Shown in pieces: positions 24,063 through 32,218 of a stretch of DNA of 64,000 bases. The stretch is from NCBI GenBank assembly GCA_050287725.1, contig JBNKCL010000040.1, positions 1 through 64,000 on the forward strand, written 5' to 3'. Both the position numbers and the translations under genes were made by a program. Below the pieces are notes generated by a model that was not told the origin of the DNA, made no database searches, and saw nothing but the letters and a program-made list of their open reading frames with translations. The stretch comes from CBFDBF01 sp050287725 (GTDB taxonomy: Bacteria; Pseudomonadota; Gammaproteobacteria; Chromatiales; Chromatiaceae). The number at the start of each line of letters is the position of its first letter. Position 1 is the first letter of the stretch.

Positions 24063-26042
24063 TCAGGATCCGGTCTGCCGGTGGACCAGCCGCGGTTTGA
24101 AATAGCTCCCCTGTTGCAGCTCCGGCTGGTCGTTCAGGGTGACATGCATGTTACGCAGCTGATTCAACTGATGTGCGATCGCATCCCGCTGTTTCTCCAG
24201 TTCCTGGATGCGGCCGGACAAAGTATCCCGCGATTCGCTGATCCGCTTGAGGTCTTCCAGAAACCGTTCCATCTGCTCTTTGCGATCCTGGATCTGTTGC
24301 ACCAGCGGGTCCAGGGAAGAGGTGAACCAGCGGTCCAACTCCTGCCGCGCCTGGAAAAAGATGTCGCGGGCACGGGCAACCATGGCGACAAAGAAACGTT
24401 TTACTACGAAATGTTTTTCGGTCATGGTGGTGACCGGGCTCTTGCGGAAGATGTCGGCCTCCTGGCTCAGCAGATCCAGATCCACCCGGTGTTTCATGAT
24501 CGAGAACATCTGGGGATGGGCCGCGGCAAAACCGTGGTCACTCTGGAACCGGTGATAGATGCTGCGTACCAGCTTGCGCGCCTGTTCACTCTGTTCCACC
24601 ACCGTCTGCATGTCTTTGCGCATATCGTCGAACAGTACCTGCATGTTGGACTTCAGGCCTACGGTGGTCCAGTTGCCGGACATGCTGCGTCGGGTCTGTT
24701 TGATCTTTTTCTCCAGCTTGCCCATATCCAGAACGTCGCGGAGCAGGGTGGACTGATCGATCAATACCTTGCGGCTGGCCTGAAAACTGGTGATGCTGCG
24801 CTGATAGGCGGCTTGCTCGTCACGCGCTTTGCGCAGCATATGGTCCACCACGTCCTGACTCTTGCCGTTGAGTTGATACAGTTCCTCCAGCTGTTTTTTG
24901 ACGCCGTGCAGCCGGGTGGCGACCCGCGCGTAGCTGTTTTCCAGCATGGCGCTCACTTCGGCGGTGATGCGTTCCTGGACGATCCGTTGGCGGGAGTTGA
25001 GGATGGTTGTGGAGAGGTGGTCCTCCAGCCGTTGCAGTTTGCTCTTCTCCAGAAGCTTGGAGTCGTTGCGAACCTTGGCCAATAGCCCCTTCTGGGCCGA
25101 TACCGGGAAAACGTTCGCTTCATCCACCCCAAGGATCTTGGCGGTGTCGCTGCACTGGGACTGGATCGCCTGTTCAACCGATTCTTCCGTCAGCATCTCG
25201 TCCCACAGGGTGTCGGCCTTGTTCAATACTACAATCAGGCCGCGCTGGCGGCTGCTCTGAAAGCCTTTGATGTGATGTTGCCAGATCTCGAGATCGGTAC
25301 GGGTGACCCCGGTATCGGCGGCCAGTACGAACAGCACCGCCTGGGCGGTCGGTAGCATGTTTAAGGTCAGTTCCGGTTCGCTGCCGAGGGCGTTCAGGCC
25401 GGGGGTGTCCAGGATGGTGAGTCCCTGTTTCAGCAACGGATGGGGAAAGCTGATCAGGGCATGACGCCAGCGCGGGATCTCCACATGGCTCATGCTGCGG
25501 GCGGGGTGCGGATGCAGCTCCGGGTTGTACATGCCCAACCGGATCGCCTCTTCCAACGGCACCCGACGGGTGCGTACCACCTCTTTCAGGGTCTCTTCCA
25601 CCTGGGTGGCGGAGTCGAGATCCAGCGGATAGGTGACCCACTGTTCCGGGTCTTGTTTCAGATCCCGCAGGCTGGCCTCCTGCAGCCGGGTCTCGATCGG
25701 CAGCAGCCGCAGGTAGGCGCGGTCCTGCTCGCGGTCATAGAACAGCTCGGTGGGGCACATGGTGGTGCGCCCCGCAGTGGAAGGCAGCAGTCGGCGTCCG
25801 AAGCCGGCGAAGAAGATGGCGTTGATCAGTTCCGTCTTGCCGCGCGAGAACTCGGCCATGAAGGCGATTGTGAGGTGATCGCTCTGCAGACCGGCCAGGC
25901 ACTCCTTGATCTGCCGGTCGCTCTCGGGGGTGGCCAGACCGAACTTCCGGCGCCAGGTCCGGTAGTCGCTTACCGTCCGCATAAGCTGCAGCTTCCACAG
26001 CTCGTAGGCTCGGATCTGTTCTTGCAGCTGCGATTGTTCCAT
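24063..26042 (-). CDS. Dynamin-like GTPase family protein
   Basis: A 659-residue large GTPase. G1 reads AEFSRGKTELINAI (about 63-76), with the usual first glycine replaced by alanine. G3 is LDTPGLNALGSE and G4 is VVLNKADTLWDE. A long, mostly helical region follows, with predicted coiled coil in the last 80 residues (RISESRDTLSGRIQELEKQ), as in bacterial dynamin-like proteins. Membrane remodelling or repair is the family-level expectation, but nothing here shows the target. It is monocistronic, with an AT-rich 147-bp spacer upstream. Confidence 0.82.
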   Translation of the reverse strand: MEQSQLQEQIRAYELWKLQLMRTVSDYRTWRRKFGLATPESDRQIKECLAGLQSDHLTIAFMAEFSRGKTELINAIFFAGFGRRLLPSTAGRTTMCPTELFYDREQDRAYLRLLPIETRLQEASLRDLKQDPEQWVTYPLDLDSATQVEETLKEVVRTRRVPLEEAIRLGMYNPELHPHPARSMSHVEIPRWRHALISFPHPLLKQGLTILDTPGLNALGSEPELTLNMLPTAQAVLFVLAADTGVTRTDLEIWQHHIKGFQSSRQRGLIVVLNKADTLWDEMLTEESVEQAIQSQCSDTAKILGVDEANVFPVSAQKGLLAKVRNDSKLLEKSKLQRLEDHLSTTILNSRQRIVQERITAEVSAMLENSYARVATRLHGVKKQLEELYQLNGKSQDVVDHMLRKARDEQAAYQRSITSFQASRKVLIDQSTLLRDVLDMGKLEKKIKQTRRSMSGNWTTVGLKSNMQVLFDDMRKDMQTVVEQSEQARKLVRSIYHRFQSDHGFAAAHPQMFSIMKHRVDLDLLSQEADIFRKSPVTTMTEKHFVVKRFFVAMVARARDIFFQARQELDRWFTSSLDPLVQQIQDRKEQMERFLEDLKRISESRDTLSGRIQELEKQRDAIAHQLNQLRNMHVTLNDQPELQQGSYFKPRLVHRQTGS

Positions 26043-26189
26043 CCGCTCTCTCCTTGCAGTGATCTGCGGGTCGGCCGAAGCAAAGACGCGTTTTCCGATT
26101 ATATTACAAAATTTAGAAAGTTACATAAACAATCTAACTGTTAACTTTAGGATATGCCGATCCGTTCCGGACATCCATTAATTTATAGA

Positions 26190-26495
26190 TCAAGCCGGTT
26201 CGATGGGAACCGGGAACCGGGTCGGCGCCTGGATCCGGAACCGCTTGTTGCGTCCGGTCTCTCCGCTTTCGAGAGTGACCTGCGAACGGCTGACGCCGAA
26301 CGCCTTGGCCAGGAACCCGATGAGGTGTTCGTTGGCCTTGCCCTCTACCGGCGGGGCCGTGATCCGTACCTTATAGCTCTCCCCGTGGGGTGCGACGAAC
26401 TCATTGCGGGAGGCGCGCGGCTGGACTCGCAACGTAAGCAGCAACGCCTCCCCCTGCCAGCGGTACCATGCGGCGTTGTGTTCCTTTTCACCCAT
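26190..26495 (-). CDS. DUF167 (YggU) family protein
   Basis: A 101-residue YggU-type protein. The start at 26495 overlaps the yggT stop (TAATG). LTLRVQPRASRNEF, KVRITAPPVEGKANEHLIGFLAKAFGVSRS and ESGETGRNKRFRI cover the full DUF167 domain. The family is conserved, with no proven function. Its place after yggT is standard. Confidence 0.9.
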   Translation of the reverse strand: MGEKEHNAAWYRWQGEALLLTLRVQPRASRNEFVAPHGESYKVRITAPPVEGKANEHLIGFLAKAFGVSRSQVTLESGETGRNKRFRIQAPTRFPVPIEPA

Positions 26496-27073
26496 TAAAA
26501 CGGGGAGTGGGTGACGGCCAGAAGGGGCGGCAACAGCAGCATCCGAAGCAGGATCAATCCGATCATCGCCACCATGGGGGAGAAGTCCAGGCCGGAGAAG
26601 GGGGGCAGCAGCCGGCGCACCGGACGCAGCAGCGGTTCGGTCAAGGCGTACAGCAGACCGGACATCGGGTGCCGGGTTCCGCCGGGAGAGACCCAGCTGA
26701 GGATCACCTGGATCAGGATGAGGATCAAAAACAGATTGATACAAAGTCCCACCAACTCCGGGATCGCCCACAGCAAACTCCACAACAGGTTGGCGGAGGA
26801 GCCGAGAATCAGGGCGATGAGCGCCAGCTCCAGGGCCTGCAACAGCCACAGCAGCACCAGAGAGGCGGTATCGATCTTGCCTACCGCCGGGATGATCCGG
26901 CGCAGCGGGCGCAATACCGGCCCGGTGATCTTGACGATGAACTGGGAGAGCGGATTGTAGAAATCGGCCCGGAACAGTTGCAGCAGAAACCGTAGCAATA
27001 CCGCCAGCAGATAGAATCCGAACAGCACCTGGATCAGGAAGATTGCGGGATTTGCGAGATAGCCGTGACCCAT
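26495..27073 (-). CDS. YggT family membrane protein
   Basis: A 192-residue integral membrane protein made of two YggT repeats. Each carries a NPLSQFIVKITGPVLRPLRR-like or GLLYALTEPLLRPVRRLLPP signature after a hydrophobic hairpin. In E. coli the family has been linked to osmotic tolerance and cell-envelope or division processes. It lies 2 bp after proC. Confidence 0.9.
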   Translation of the reverse strand: MGHGYLANPAIFLIQVLFGFYLLAVLLRFLLQLFRADFYNPLSQFIVKITGPVLRPLRRIIPAVGKIDTASLVLLWLLQALELALIALILGSSANLLWSLLWAIPELVGLCINLFLILILIQVILSWVSPGGTRHPMSGLLYALTEPLLRPVRRLLPPFSGLDFSPMVAMIGLILLRMLLLPPLLAVTHSPF

Positions 27074-27075
27074 GA

Positions 27076-27900
27076 CTATTTCCCCAGCAACTCGGAGAGC
27101 TCGATGGAGCGGTCGCGCGCGGCGGTGAGCGCCTCCTGAAAAAGCCGACGCAGTCCCCCCTCCTCCAGCACCCCCACGGCGCGTTCAGTGGTGCCGCCCG
27201 GGGAGGTGACCCGTTCCCGTAACCGGGCCGGACTGTCGCTACTCTCCATCGCCATGCGGGCTGCGCCCAGGGCGGTCTGGAGGGTCAGTAATCGGGCGGT
27301 GTCGTTCTCCAGTCCCAGTTCCAGCGCCGCCGCTTCCATCGCCTCCATGATCAAGAAGAAGTAGGCGGGTCCGCTGCCGGAGAGGGCGGTGACCGCATCC
27401 AGGAGTGCCTCGTCCTCCACCCAGCGGGTCAGGCCCACCGCCCGCAGGATCGATTCCGCCAGATCCCGCTCGGTCTCGGTCACTCCGGGGCCGGCATGCA
27501 GCACCGTGGCGCCGGTCTGGATCATGGCCGGGGTGTTCGGCATGGTGCGTACCAGCGCCGCTTCGCCCCCCAGCCACTCCCTGAGAGCCGTTTCCCGTAC
27601 CCCTGCGGCGATGGAGATCACCAGCGGTCGGCGATCGGCGATGGGTGCCGCCAGTTCCCGGGCCACTTGCTCCAGGATTTGCGGTTTGACCGCCAGCACC
27701 ACCACGTCGGCCTGGGCTACGGCGGCGGTGTTGTCGCCGGTGATCCGGATGCCGCACCGGGCGGCCAGGTTGGCGAGTTTCTCGCCGTCCGGATCGCAGG
27801 CCCAGATCTTTGCGGGATCGTAGCCGTCGGCCACCAGGCCGTTGATCAGAGCGGCGGCCATGTTGCCGCCCCCGATAAAAACGATAGTTTTTGTGTTCAT
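27076..27900 (-). CDS. proC: Pyrroline-5-carboxylate reductase
   Basis: A 274-residue NAD(P)H-dependent enzyme catalysing the last step of proline synthesis. The dinucleotide-binding IGGGNMAAALINGL is at the N-terminus, VVLAVKPQ follows, and the C-terminal signature ERVTSPGGTTERAVGVLEEGG is complete. It usually follows yggS directly; here an inverted-repeat element lies in the 283-bp gap between them. Confidence 0.95.
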   Translation of the reverse strand: MNTKTIVFIGGGNMAAALINGLVADGYDPAKIWACDPDGEKLANLAARCGIRITGDNTAAVAQADVVVLAVKPQILEQVARELAAPIADRRPLVISIAAGVRETALREWLGGEAALVRTMPNTPAMIQTGATVLHAGPGVTETERDLAESILRAVGLTRWVEDEALLDAVTALSGSGPAYFFLIMEAMEAAALELGLENDTARLLTLQTALGAARMAMESSDSPARLRERVTSPGGTTERAVGVLEEGGLRRLFQEALTAARDRSIELSELLGK

Positions 27901-28074
27901 CCGCCTATTCTGTTCAATTTCGAATTGAATTCAAACCACTTTTCCTGTGCCGGACGTGGCTCTCCCGAAGAACCCTAAGCAAGACGCCGAATACACCACG
28001 AGTTCACCCGAGGCGGCTGAAAAACCCGCCTGAACGGTGTATCACAGCCTTAATCGGTCTCGGTCTTCATTGAT

Positions 28075-28149
28075 TCTCGCCAAGACGCAAAGAACGCCAA
28101 GGGAAGCAGTGCTTTTGATCTCTTTGCGTGCTTGGCGTCTTGGCGAGAG
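28075..28149. repeat. Long imperfect inverted repeat, family A copy 2
   Basis: The left arm begins TCTCGCCAAGACGCAAAG at 28075. The right arm (28121-28149) ends CTTGGCGTCTTGGCGAGAG. The arms are near reverse complements with a short centre, so the RNA would fold into a long hairpin. It lies between yggS and proC, two genes that are usually adjacent. Confidence 0.78.
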
Positions 28150-28183
28150 TCTGTGGAATTACCCAGTGTCCTTAATGGCGAGT

Positions 28184-28870
28184 CTACACTCTGGAACCGA
28201 AGATGGCGGTGCCGACGCGCACGATGGTGGCGCCCTCCGCGATCGCGGCCTCCAGGTCGTCGCTCATGCCCATGGAGAGGGTCTCCAGCGGCAGCCCGGG
28301 ACGGGCCAGGCGGTCCCGCAGCTCCCGCAATCGGTGAAATGGGAGGCGCTGTTGCTCCAGCGAGTCGGCCGGGGCCGGCAGGGTCATCAGCCCTCGCAGC
28401 CGCAGGCGGGGAAGGGCGCGAACCTCCTCGATCACGGCTTCCGCCTCCTCCGGAAGCAGGCCCCCTTTGCGCTCCTCCGGGTCGATCTTAACCTGCAGGC
28501 AGATATTGAGAGGCGGCAGGGAGGTGGGACGTTGGTCATTCAGGCGGCGGGCCTGACGGGCGCTGTCGACACTGTGGACCCAGGCGAAATTTTCCGCGAT
28601 CGGCTTCGTTTTGTTGCTCTGCACCCGGCCGATAAAGTGCCATTCGATGTCGTGGGTGCGCAGTTTTTCGACCTTCGCCAGCGCCTCCTGCAGATAGCTT
28701 TCACCGAACTGTTGTTGACCGGCGGCGAGAGCCTCTAAAATCTCCTCGGCCGACCGAGTCTTGCTGACTGCCAGGAGCGCGATCGCTTCCGGAGAGCGCC
28801 CGTAACGACGGGCAAGCTCATCGATTTGCCGGCGTACCAGATTCAGGTTTGTTTGCAGGGCATGTTGCAT
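28184..28870 (-). CDS. PLP homeostasis protein YggS (PLPBP/COG0325)
   Basis: A 228-residue single-domain, alanine-racemase-like barrel protein that binds pyridoxal 5'-phosphate. LLAVSKTRSAEEI contains the PLP lysine, and FGESYLQEALAKVE, WHFIGRVQSNK, GLMTLPAP and SMGMSDDLEAAI are family blocks. Its role is PLP homeostasis rather than catalysis. It is divergent from pilT, and the shared 219-bp spacer should carry both promoters. Confidence 0.93.
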   Translation of the reverse strand: MQHALQTNLNLVRRQIDELARRYGRSPEAIALLAVSKTRSAEEILEALAAGQQQFGESYLQEALAKVEKLRTHDIEWHFIGRVQSNKTKPIAENFAWVHSVDSARQARRLNDQRPTSLPPLNICLQVKIDPEERKGGLLPEEAEAVIEEVRALPRLRLRGLMTLPAPADSLEQQRLPFHRLRELRDRLARPGLPLETLSMGMSDDLEAAIAEGATIVRVGTAIFGSRV

Positions 28871-29089
28871 CGGGGCGGGGACGGGTCGTCTATACTGTTA
28901 ACCGAATATGGCGTGAAGCCCGGAGTGAACTTGATCGCGGTTTCCGGGCGTGGTTTCCAATAGGGTAGGCCAATAGTAAACCAGAATCAGACCGGTTTCC
29001 CGCATCGACGATGCCGTTTTGATCCATCCTGTGGTAGAAAGACCATAATTAAATGAACCGAGTCGTTATCATCCCTGGGGGGGCATTGA

Positions 29090-30130
29090 ATGGATATAGC
29101 TGAACTGCTTGCCTTCAGCGTAAAACACAACGCGTCTGACCTGCATCTCTCATCGGGATTGCCTCCCATGATTCGAGTGGACGGGGACATTCGGCGTATC
29201 AACGTTCCGGCGTTGGAACATAAGGTCGTGCACGGGTTGGTGTACGACATCATGAACGACAAACAGCGCAAGGATTTTGAAGAGTTTCTGGAAACCGACT
29301 TCTCGTTCGAGATCCCGGGCCTGGCCCGTTTCCGCGTCAATGCCTTCAATCAGGACCGCGGCGCCAGTGCGGTGTTCCGTACCATTCCCTCCAAGGTGAT
29401 GACATTGGAGGATCTGGGCTGTCCCGAGACCTTCAAGCAGATCGTGGACGTCCCGCGCGGGTTGGTGCTGGTGACCGGGCCGACCGGTTCCGGCAAATCC
29501 ACCACGCTGGCGGCGATGATGGATTACAAGAACGACAACGAGTATGCCCATATCCTCACCATTGAGGATCCGATCGAGTTCGTGCATCAGAGTAAAAAAT
29601 GCCTGATCAATCAGCGCGAGGTGCATCGTGATACCCTGGGATTTGCCGAGGCGTTGCGGTCGGCGTTGCGTGAGGATCCCGACATTATCCTGGTGGGTGA
29701 GTTGCGTGACCTGGAGACCATTCGGCTGGCGCTGACTGCGGCGGAGACCGGGCATCTGGTATTCGGTACTCTGCACACCAGTTCGGCGGCCAAGACCATT
29801 GACCGGATCATCGACGTGTTTCCCGCCGGCGAGAAGTCGATGGTGCGTTCCATGTTGTCGGAATCCCTGCGTTCGGTGATTGCTCAGACGCTGTTGAAGA
29901 AGATCGGCGGCGGACGTACGGCGGGCTGGGAGATCATGATCGGCACTCCCGCGATCCGAAATCTGATCCGGGAGGACAAGGTGGCGCAGATGTATTCGGC
30001 GATCCAGACCGGCCAGGCGGTCGGGATGATGACTCTGGATCAGCATCTGCAGGAGTTGGTGAAACGCGGCATGATCAGTCGCCTCGACGCGCGTGCCAAG
30101 GCGGTCAACAAAGAGATCTTTTCAGGTTAA
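29090..30130 (+). CDS. pilT: Type IV pilus retraction ATPase PilT
   Basis: A 346-residue hexameric secretion-type ATPase that depolymerises pili for twitching. Walker A GPTGSGKS spans about 130-137. The Asp box TIEDPIEF, Walker B DPDIILVGELRDLET and His box TLHTSSAAKTIDRI follow. The C-terminal AIRNLIREDKVAQMYSAIQ is the PilT-specific retraction motif. A G-rich Shine-Dalgarno sequence precedes the start. pilU follows 72 bp later. Confidence 0.96.
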   Translation: MDIAELLAFSVKHNASDLHLSSGLPPMIRVDGDIRRINVPALEHKVVHGLVYDIMNDKQRKDFEEFLETDFSFEIPGLARFRVNAFNQDRGASAVFRTIPSKVMTLEDLGCPETFKQIVDVPRGLVLVTGPTGSGKSTTLAAMMDYKNDNEYAHILTIEDPIEFVHQSKKCLINQREVHRDTLGFAEALRSALREDPDIILVGELRDLETIRLALTAAETGHLVFGTLHTSSAAKTIDRIIDVFPAGEKSMVRSMLSESLRSVIAQTLLKKIGGGRTAGWEIMIGTPAIRNLIREDKVAQMYSAIQTGQAVGMMTLDQHLQELVKRGMISRLDARAKAVNKEIFSG

Positions 30131-30202
30131 TACGGTAGCCGGTTTAGTAGTGCCACAACCGGTGTTACGACAAGCAATATCCAGGGAGCGGGGTTTCTGG
30201 AG

Positions 30203-31348
30203 ATGAGTGTGGATATTCAAGCGCTGTTGAAGCTGATGGTGGAGAAAAAGGCCTCCGACCTTTTTATCACTGTCGGAGTGCCGCCCAGCATCAAGGTGCA
30301 CGGACGGATCTTGCCGGTTTCGAAGACCAAGATGACGGAGGAACAGACCCGGGAGCTGGCGATCGGCTTGATGTCGCCGGCCCAGCGCGAGGAGTTCATC
30401 AACACCAACGAGTGTAATTTCGCGGTGGGTTCCAAGGGGGTCGGCCGGTTTCGGGTCAGCGCCTTCATTCAGCGCGATTCGGTGGGTATGGTGATGCGCC
30501 GGATCGAGAGCCAGGTTCCGGAGGTGGATGAACTGCTGCTGCCGCCGATCATCAAAGAGTTGGCCATGACCAAACGCGGGTTGGTGATCTTTGTCGGCGC
30601 CACCGGCACCGGTAAATCCACCTCGCTGGCGGCCATGGTGGGCTACCGCAATCGCAACAGCTCGGGCCATATCGTCACCATCGAAGATCCGATCGAGTTC
30701 ACCCATAACCACGCGGGCTGTATCGTCACTCAGCGGGAGGTGGGGATCGACACCGAATCGTACGAGGTGGCCCTGAAGAACACCCTGCGGCAGGCGCCGG
30801 ATGTGATCCTGATCGGTGAGATCCGGTCCCGCGAAACCATGGATCACGCCATCGCCTTCGCCGAGACCGGGCACCTGGTGCTTTCCACGTTGCATGCCAA
30901 CAACGCCAACCAGGCGCTCGACCGGATCATCAATTTCTTTCCGGAAGACCGCCGGGATCAGGTGTTTATGGATCTTTCCCTGAACCTGCGCGGTATCGTG
31001 GCGCAACAACTGGTGCGGCGTCCGGACGGCAAGAGCCGGCGGCCGGTGACCGAGGTGTTGATCAACACCCCGTTGGCGGCCGATCTGATCCGCAAGGGCG
31101 AGGTGCACAAACTGAAGGATCTGATGAAGCGCTCCACGGAACACGGCATGATGACCTTCGACCAGGCCCTGTTCAATCTCTATCAGGAGGGGGAGATCAC
31201 CTACGAGGACGCGATCCTGTATGCCGACTCCGCCAACGAGGTGCGCCTGATGATCAAACTGGGAAGCGGCGACGTGGACCAATATTCCGCCAACATACAG
31301 GATGTCTCGCTGTTGGTGGAGGACGACGACTACATGGGGAATATCTGA
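30203..31348 (+). CDS. pilU: Type IV pilus ATPase PilU
   Basis: A 381-residue PilT paralogue that assists retraction. Walker A GATGTGKS is at about 133-140, with TIEDPIEFTHNH, Walker B APDVILIGEIRSRET and LSTLHANNANQALDRI. The start is supported by CTGGAG directly upstream. Its 3' end overlaps the convergent pyrK-like gene by 19 bp. Confidence 0.95.
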   Translation: MSVDIQALLKLMVEKKASDLFITVGVPPSIKVHGRILPVSKTKMTEEQTRELAIGLMSPAQREEFINTNECNFAVGSKGVGRFRVSAFIQRDSVGMVMRRIESQVPEVDELLLPPIIKELAMTKRGLVIFVGATGTGKSTSLAAMVGYRNRNSSGHIVTIEDPIEFTHNHAGCIVTQREVGIDTESYEVALKNTLRQAPDVILIGEIRSRETMDHAIAFAETGHLVLSTLHANNANQALDRIINFFPEDRRDQVFMDLSLNLRGIVAQQLVRRPDGKSRRPVTEVLINTPLAADLIRKGEVHKLKDLMKRSTEHGMMTFDQALFNLYQEGEITYEDAILYADSANEVRLMIKLGSGDVDQYSANIQDVSLLVEDDDYMGNI

Positions 31349-32214
31349 GCGGCCTCGAACACCGGACCGTCCACGCAGACCCGGCGCATCACGGTGCCGG
31401 TCTTCTCGGAGACCGGTACCACACAGCCGGCGCACCCGCCTACACCGCAGGCCATAAACTCCTCCAGCGATACCTGGCACGGTAGCCCGAAGGTGTGCGC
31501 CAGTGCGGCGGTCGCCGCCAGCATCGGGTGGGGGCCGCAGGCGAAGACCTCCACTTCCTTGCGCTCTTTTTCCGTAAGCGCGTCCAACCAAACGCGCGCC
31601 AGTTCGGTGACAAACCCCTGGAACACGCCGTCCAGTTGCCGCAGGCTGGCCAGCCGGCTCGGGATTCCCCACTCCTCCAGCAACGGCATGGCGGCCGCGG
31701 TCTCGGCCGACAGGCCGGTCACCGGCAAGGCGGAGAGGGTCGGTTGGAACGGGAAGGGGACCTCCGAACCGAGCAGCGCCAGCGGTTGGAAGGCGTCGTT
31801 GCCCCGCAGATGCTCCGCCAGAAAGATCATGGGGGGCATGCCGATCCCGCCCCCGATCAACAGCGGGCGCGGCCGTTCGGCATGGAGTCGGAACGGTCTG
31901 CCGATCGGTCCCAGCAGATGGATCTGTTCGCCCGGTTTCCGTTGCGCCAGCAGTGCGGTCCCTTCGCCCACCACCTGATAGAGGATCTCGATCCAGCCCT
32001 CCTGCGGTGAGACCCGCATGAGCGAAAGCGGACGACGCAACGGCCGTGACGGGTGGCACTGGAGGTGGACGAAGTTGCCAGGCTGCGCGTGTGCCGCGCA
32101 CTCCGGTGCGGCCAGCCGCAGCAACCGCTGATTGCCGGCAAAGGAGTCGTGCCTGAGGATCTCCGCCGGCTCCGGGAAGATGGTGTCGCGGTGTTGGGAC
32201 TCCGGCTGCGGCAT
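31330..32214 (-). CDS. Dihydroorotate dehydrogenase electron-transfer subunit-like flavoprotein (PyrK-type)
   Basis: A 294-residue ferredoxin-reductase-fold protein. RPLRRPLSLMRV is the FAD-binding arginine motif, LIGGGIGMPPMIF binds the pyridine nucleotide, and CGVGGCAGC plus a later Cys (RRVCVDGPVF) bind a 2Fe-2S cluster. This is the PyrK architecture, which passes electrons from a PyrD type 1B flavoenzyme to NAD. It ends the ruvX-pyrR-pyrB-pyrX run, 4 bp after pyrX. Gammaproteobacteria commonly use a quinone-linked PyrD, so its partner is uncertain. Confidence 0.82.
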   Translation of the reverse strand: MPQPESQHRDTIFPEPAEILRHDSFAGNQRLLRLAAPECAAHAQPGNFVHLQCHPSRPLRRPLSLMRVSPQEGWIEILYQVVGEGTALLAQRKPGEQIHLLGPIGRPFRLHAERPRPLLIGGGIGMPPMIFLAEHLRGNDAFQPLALLGSEVPFPFQPTLSALPVTGLSAETAAAMPLLEEWGIPSRLASLRQLDGVFQGFVTELARVWLDALTEKERKEVEVFACGPHPMLAATAALAHTFGLPCQVSLEEFMACGVGGCAGCVVPVSEKTGTVMRRVCVDGPVFEAAQIFPM

Positions 32215-32218
32215 GGGA

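Noticed and set aside
23253..25085. 610-codon plus-strand open frame
   Set aside because: It lies antisense to metX and the dynamin-like GTPase, has no family resemblance and no ribosome-binding site.
30122..32101. 659-codon minus-strand open frame opposite pilU
   Set aside because: It is antisense to pilU and out of frame with the PyrK-like gene; its composition is typical of a shadow frame.
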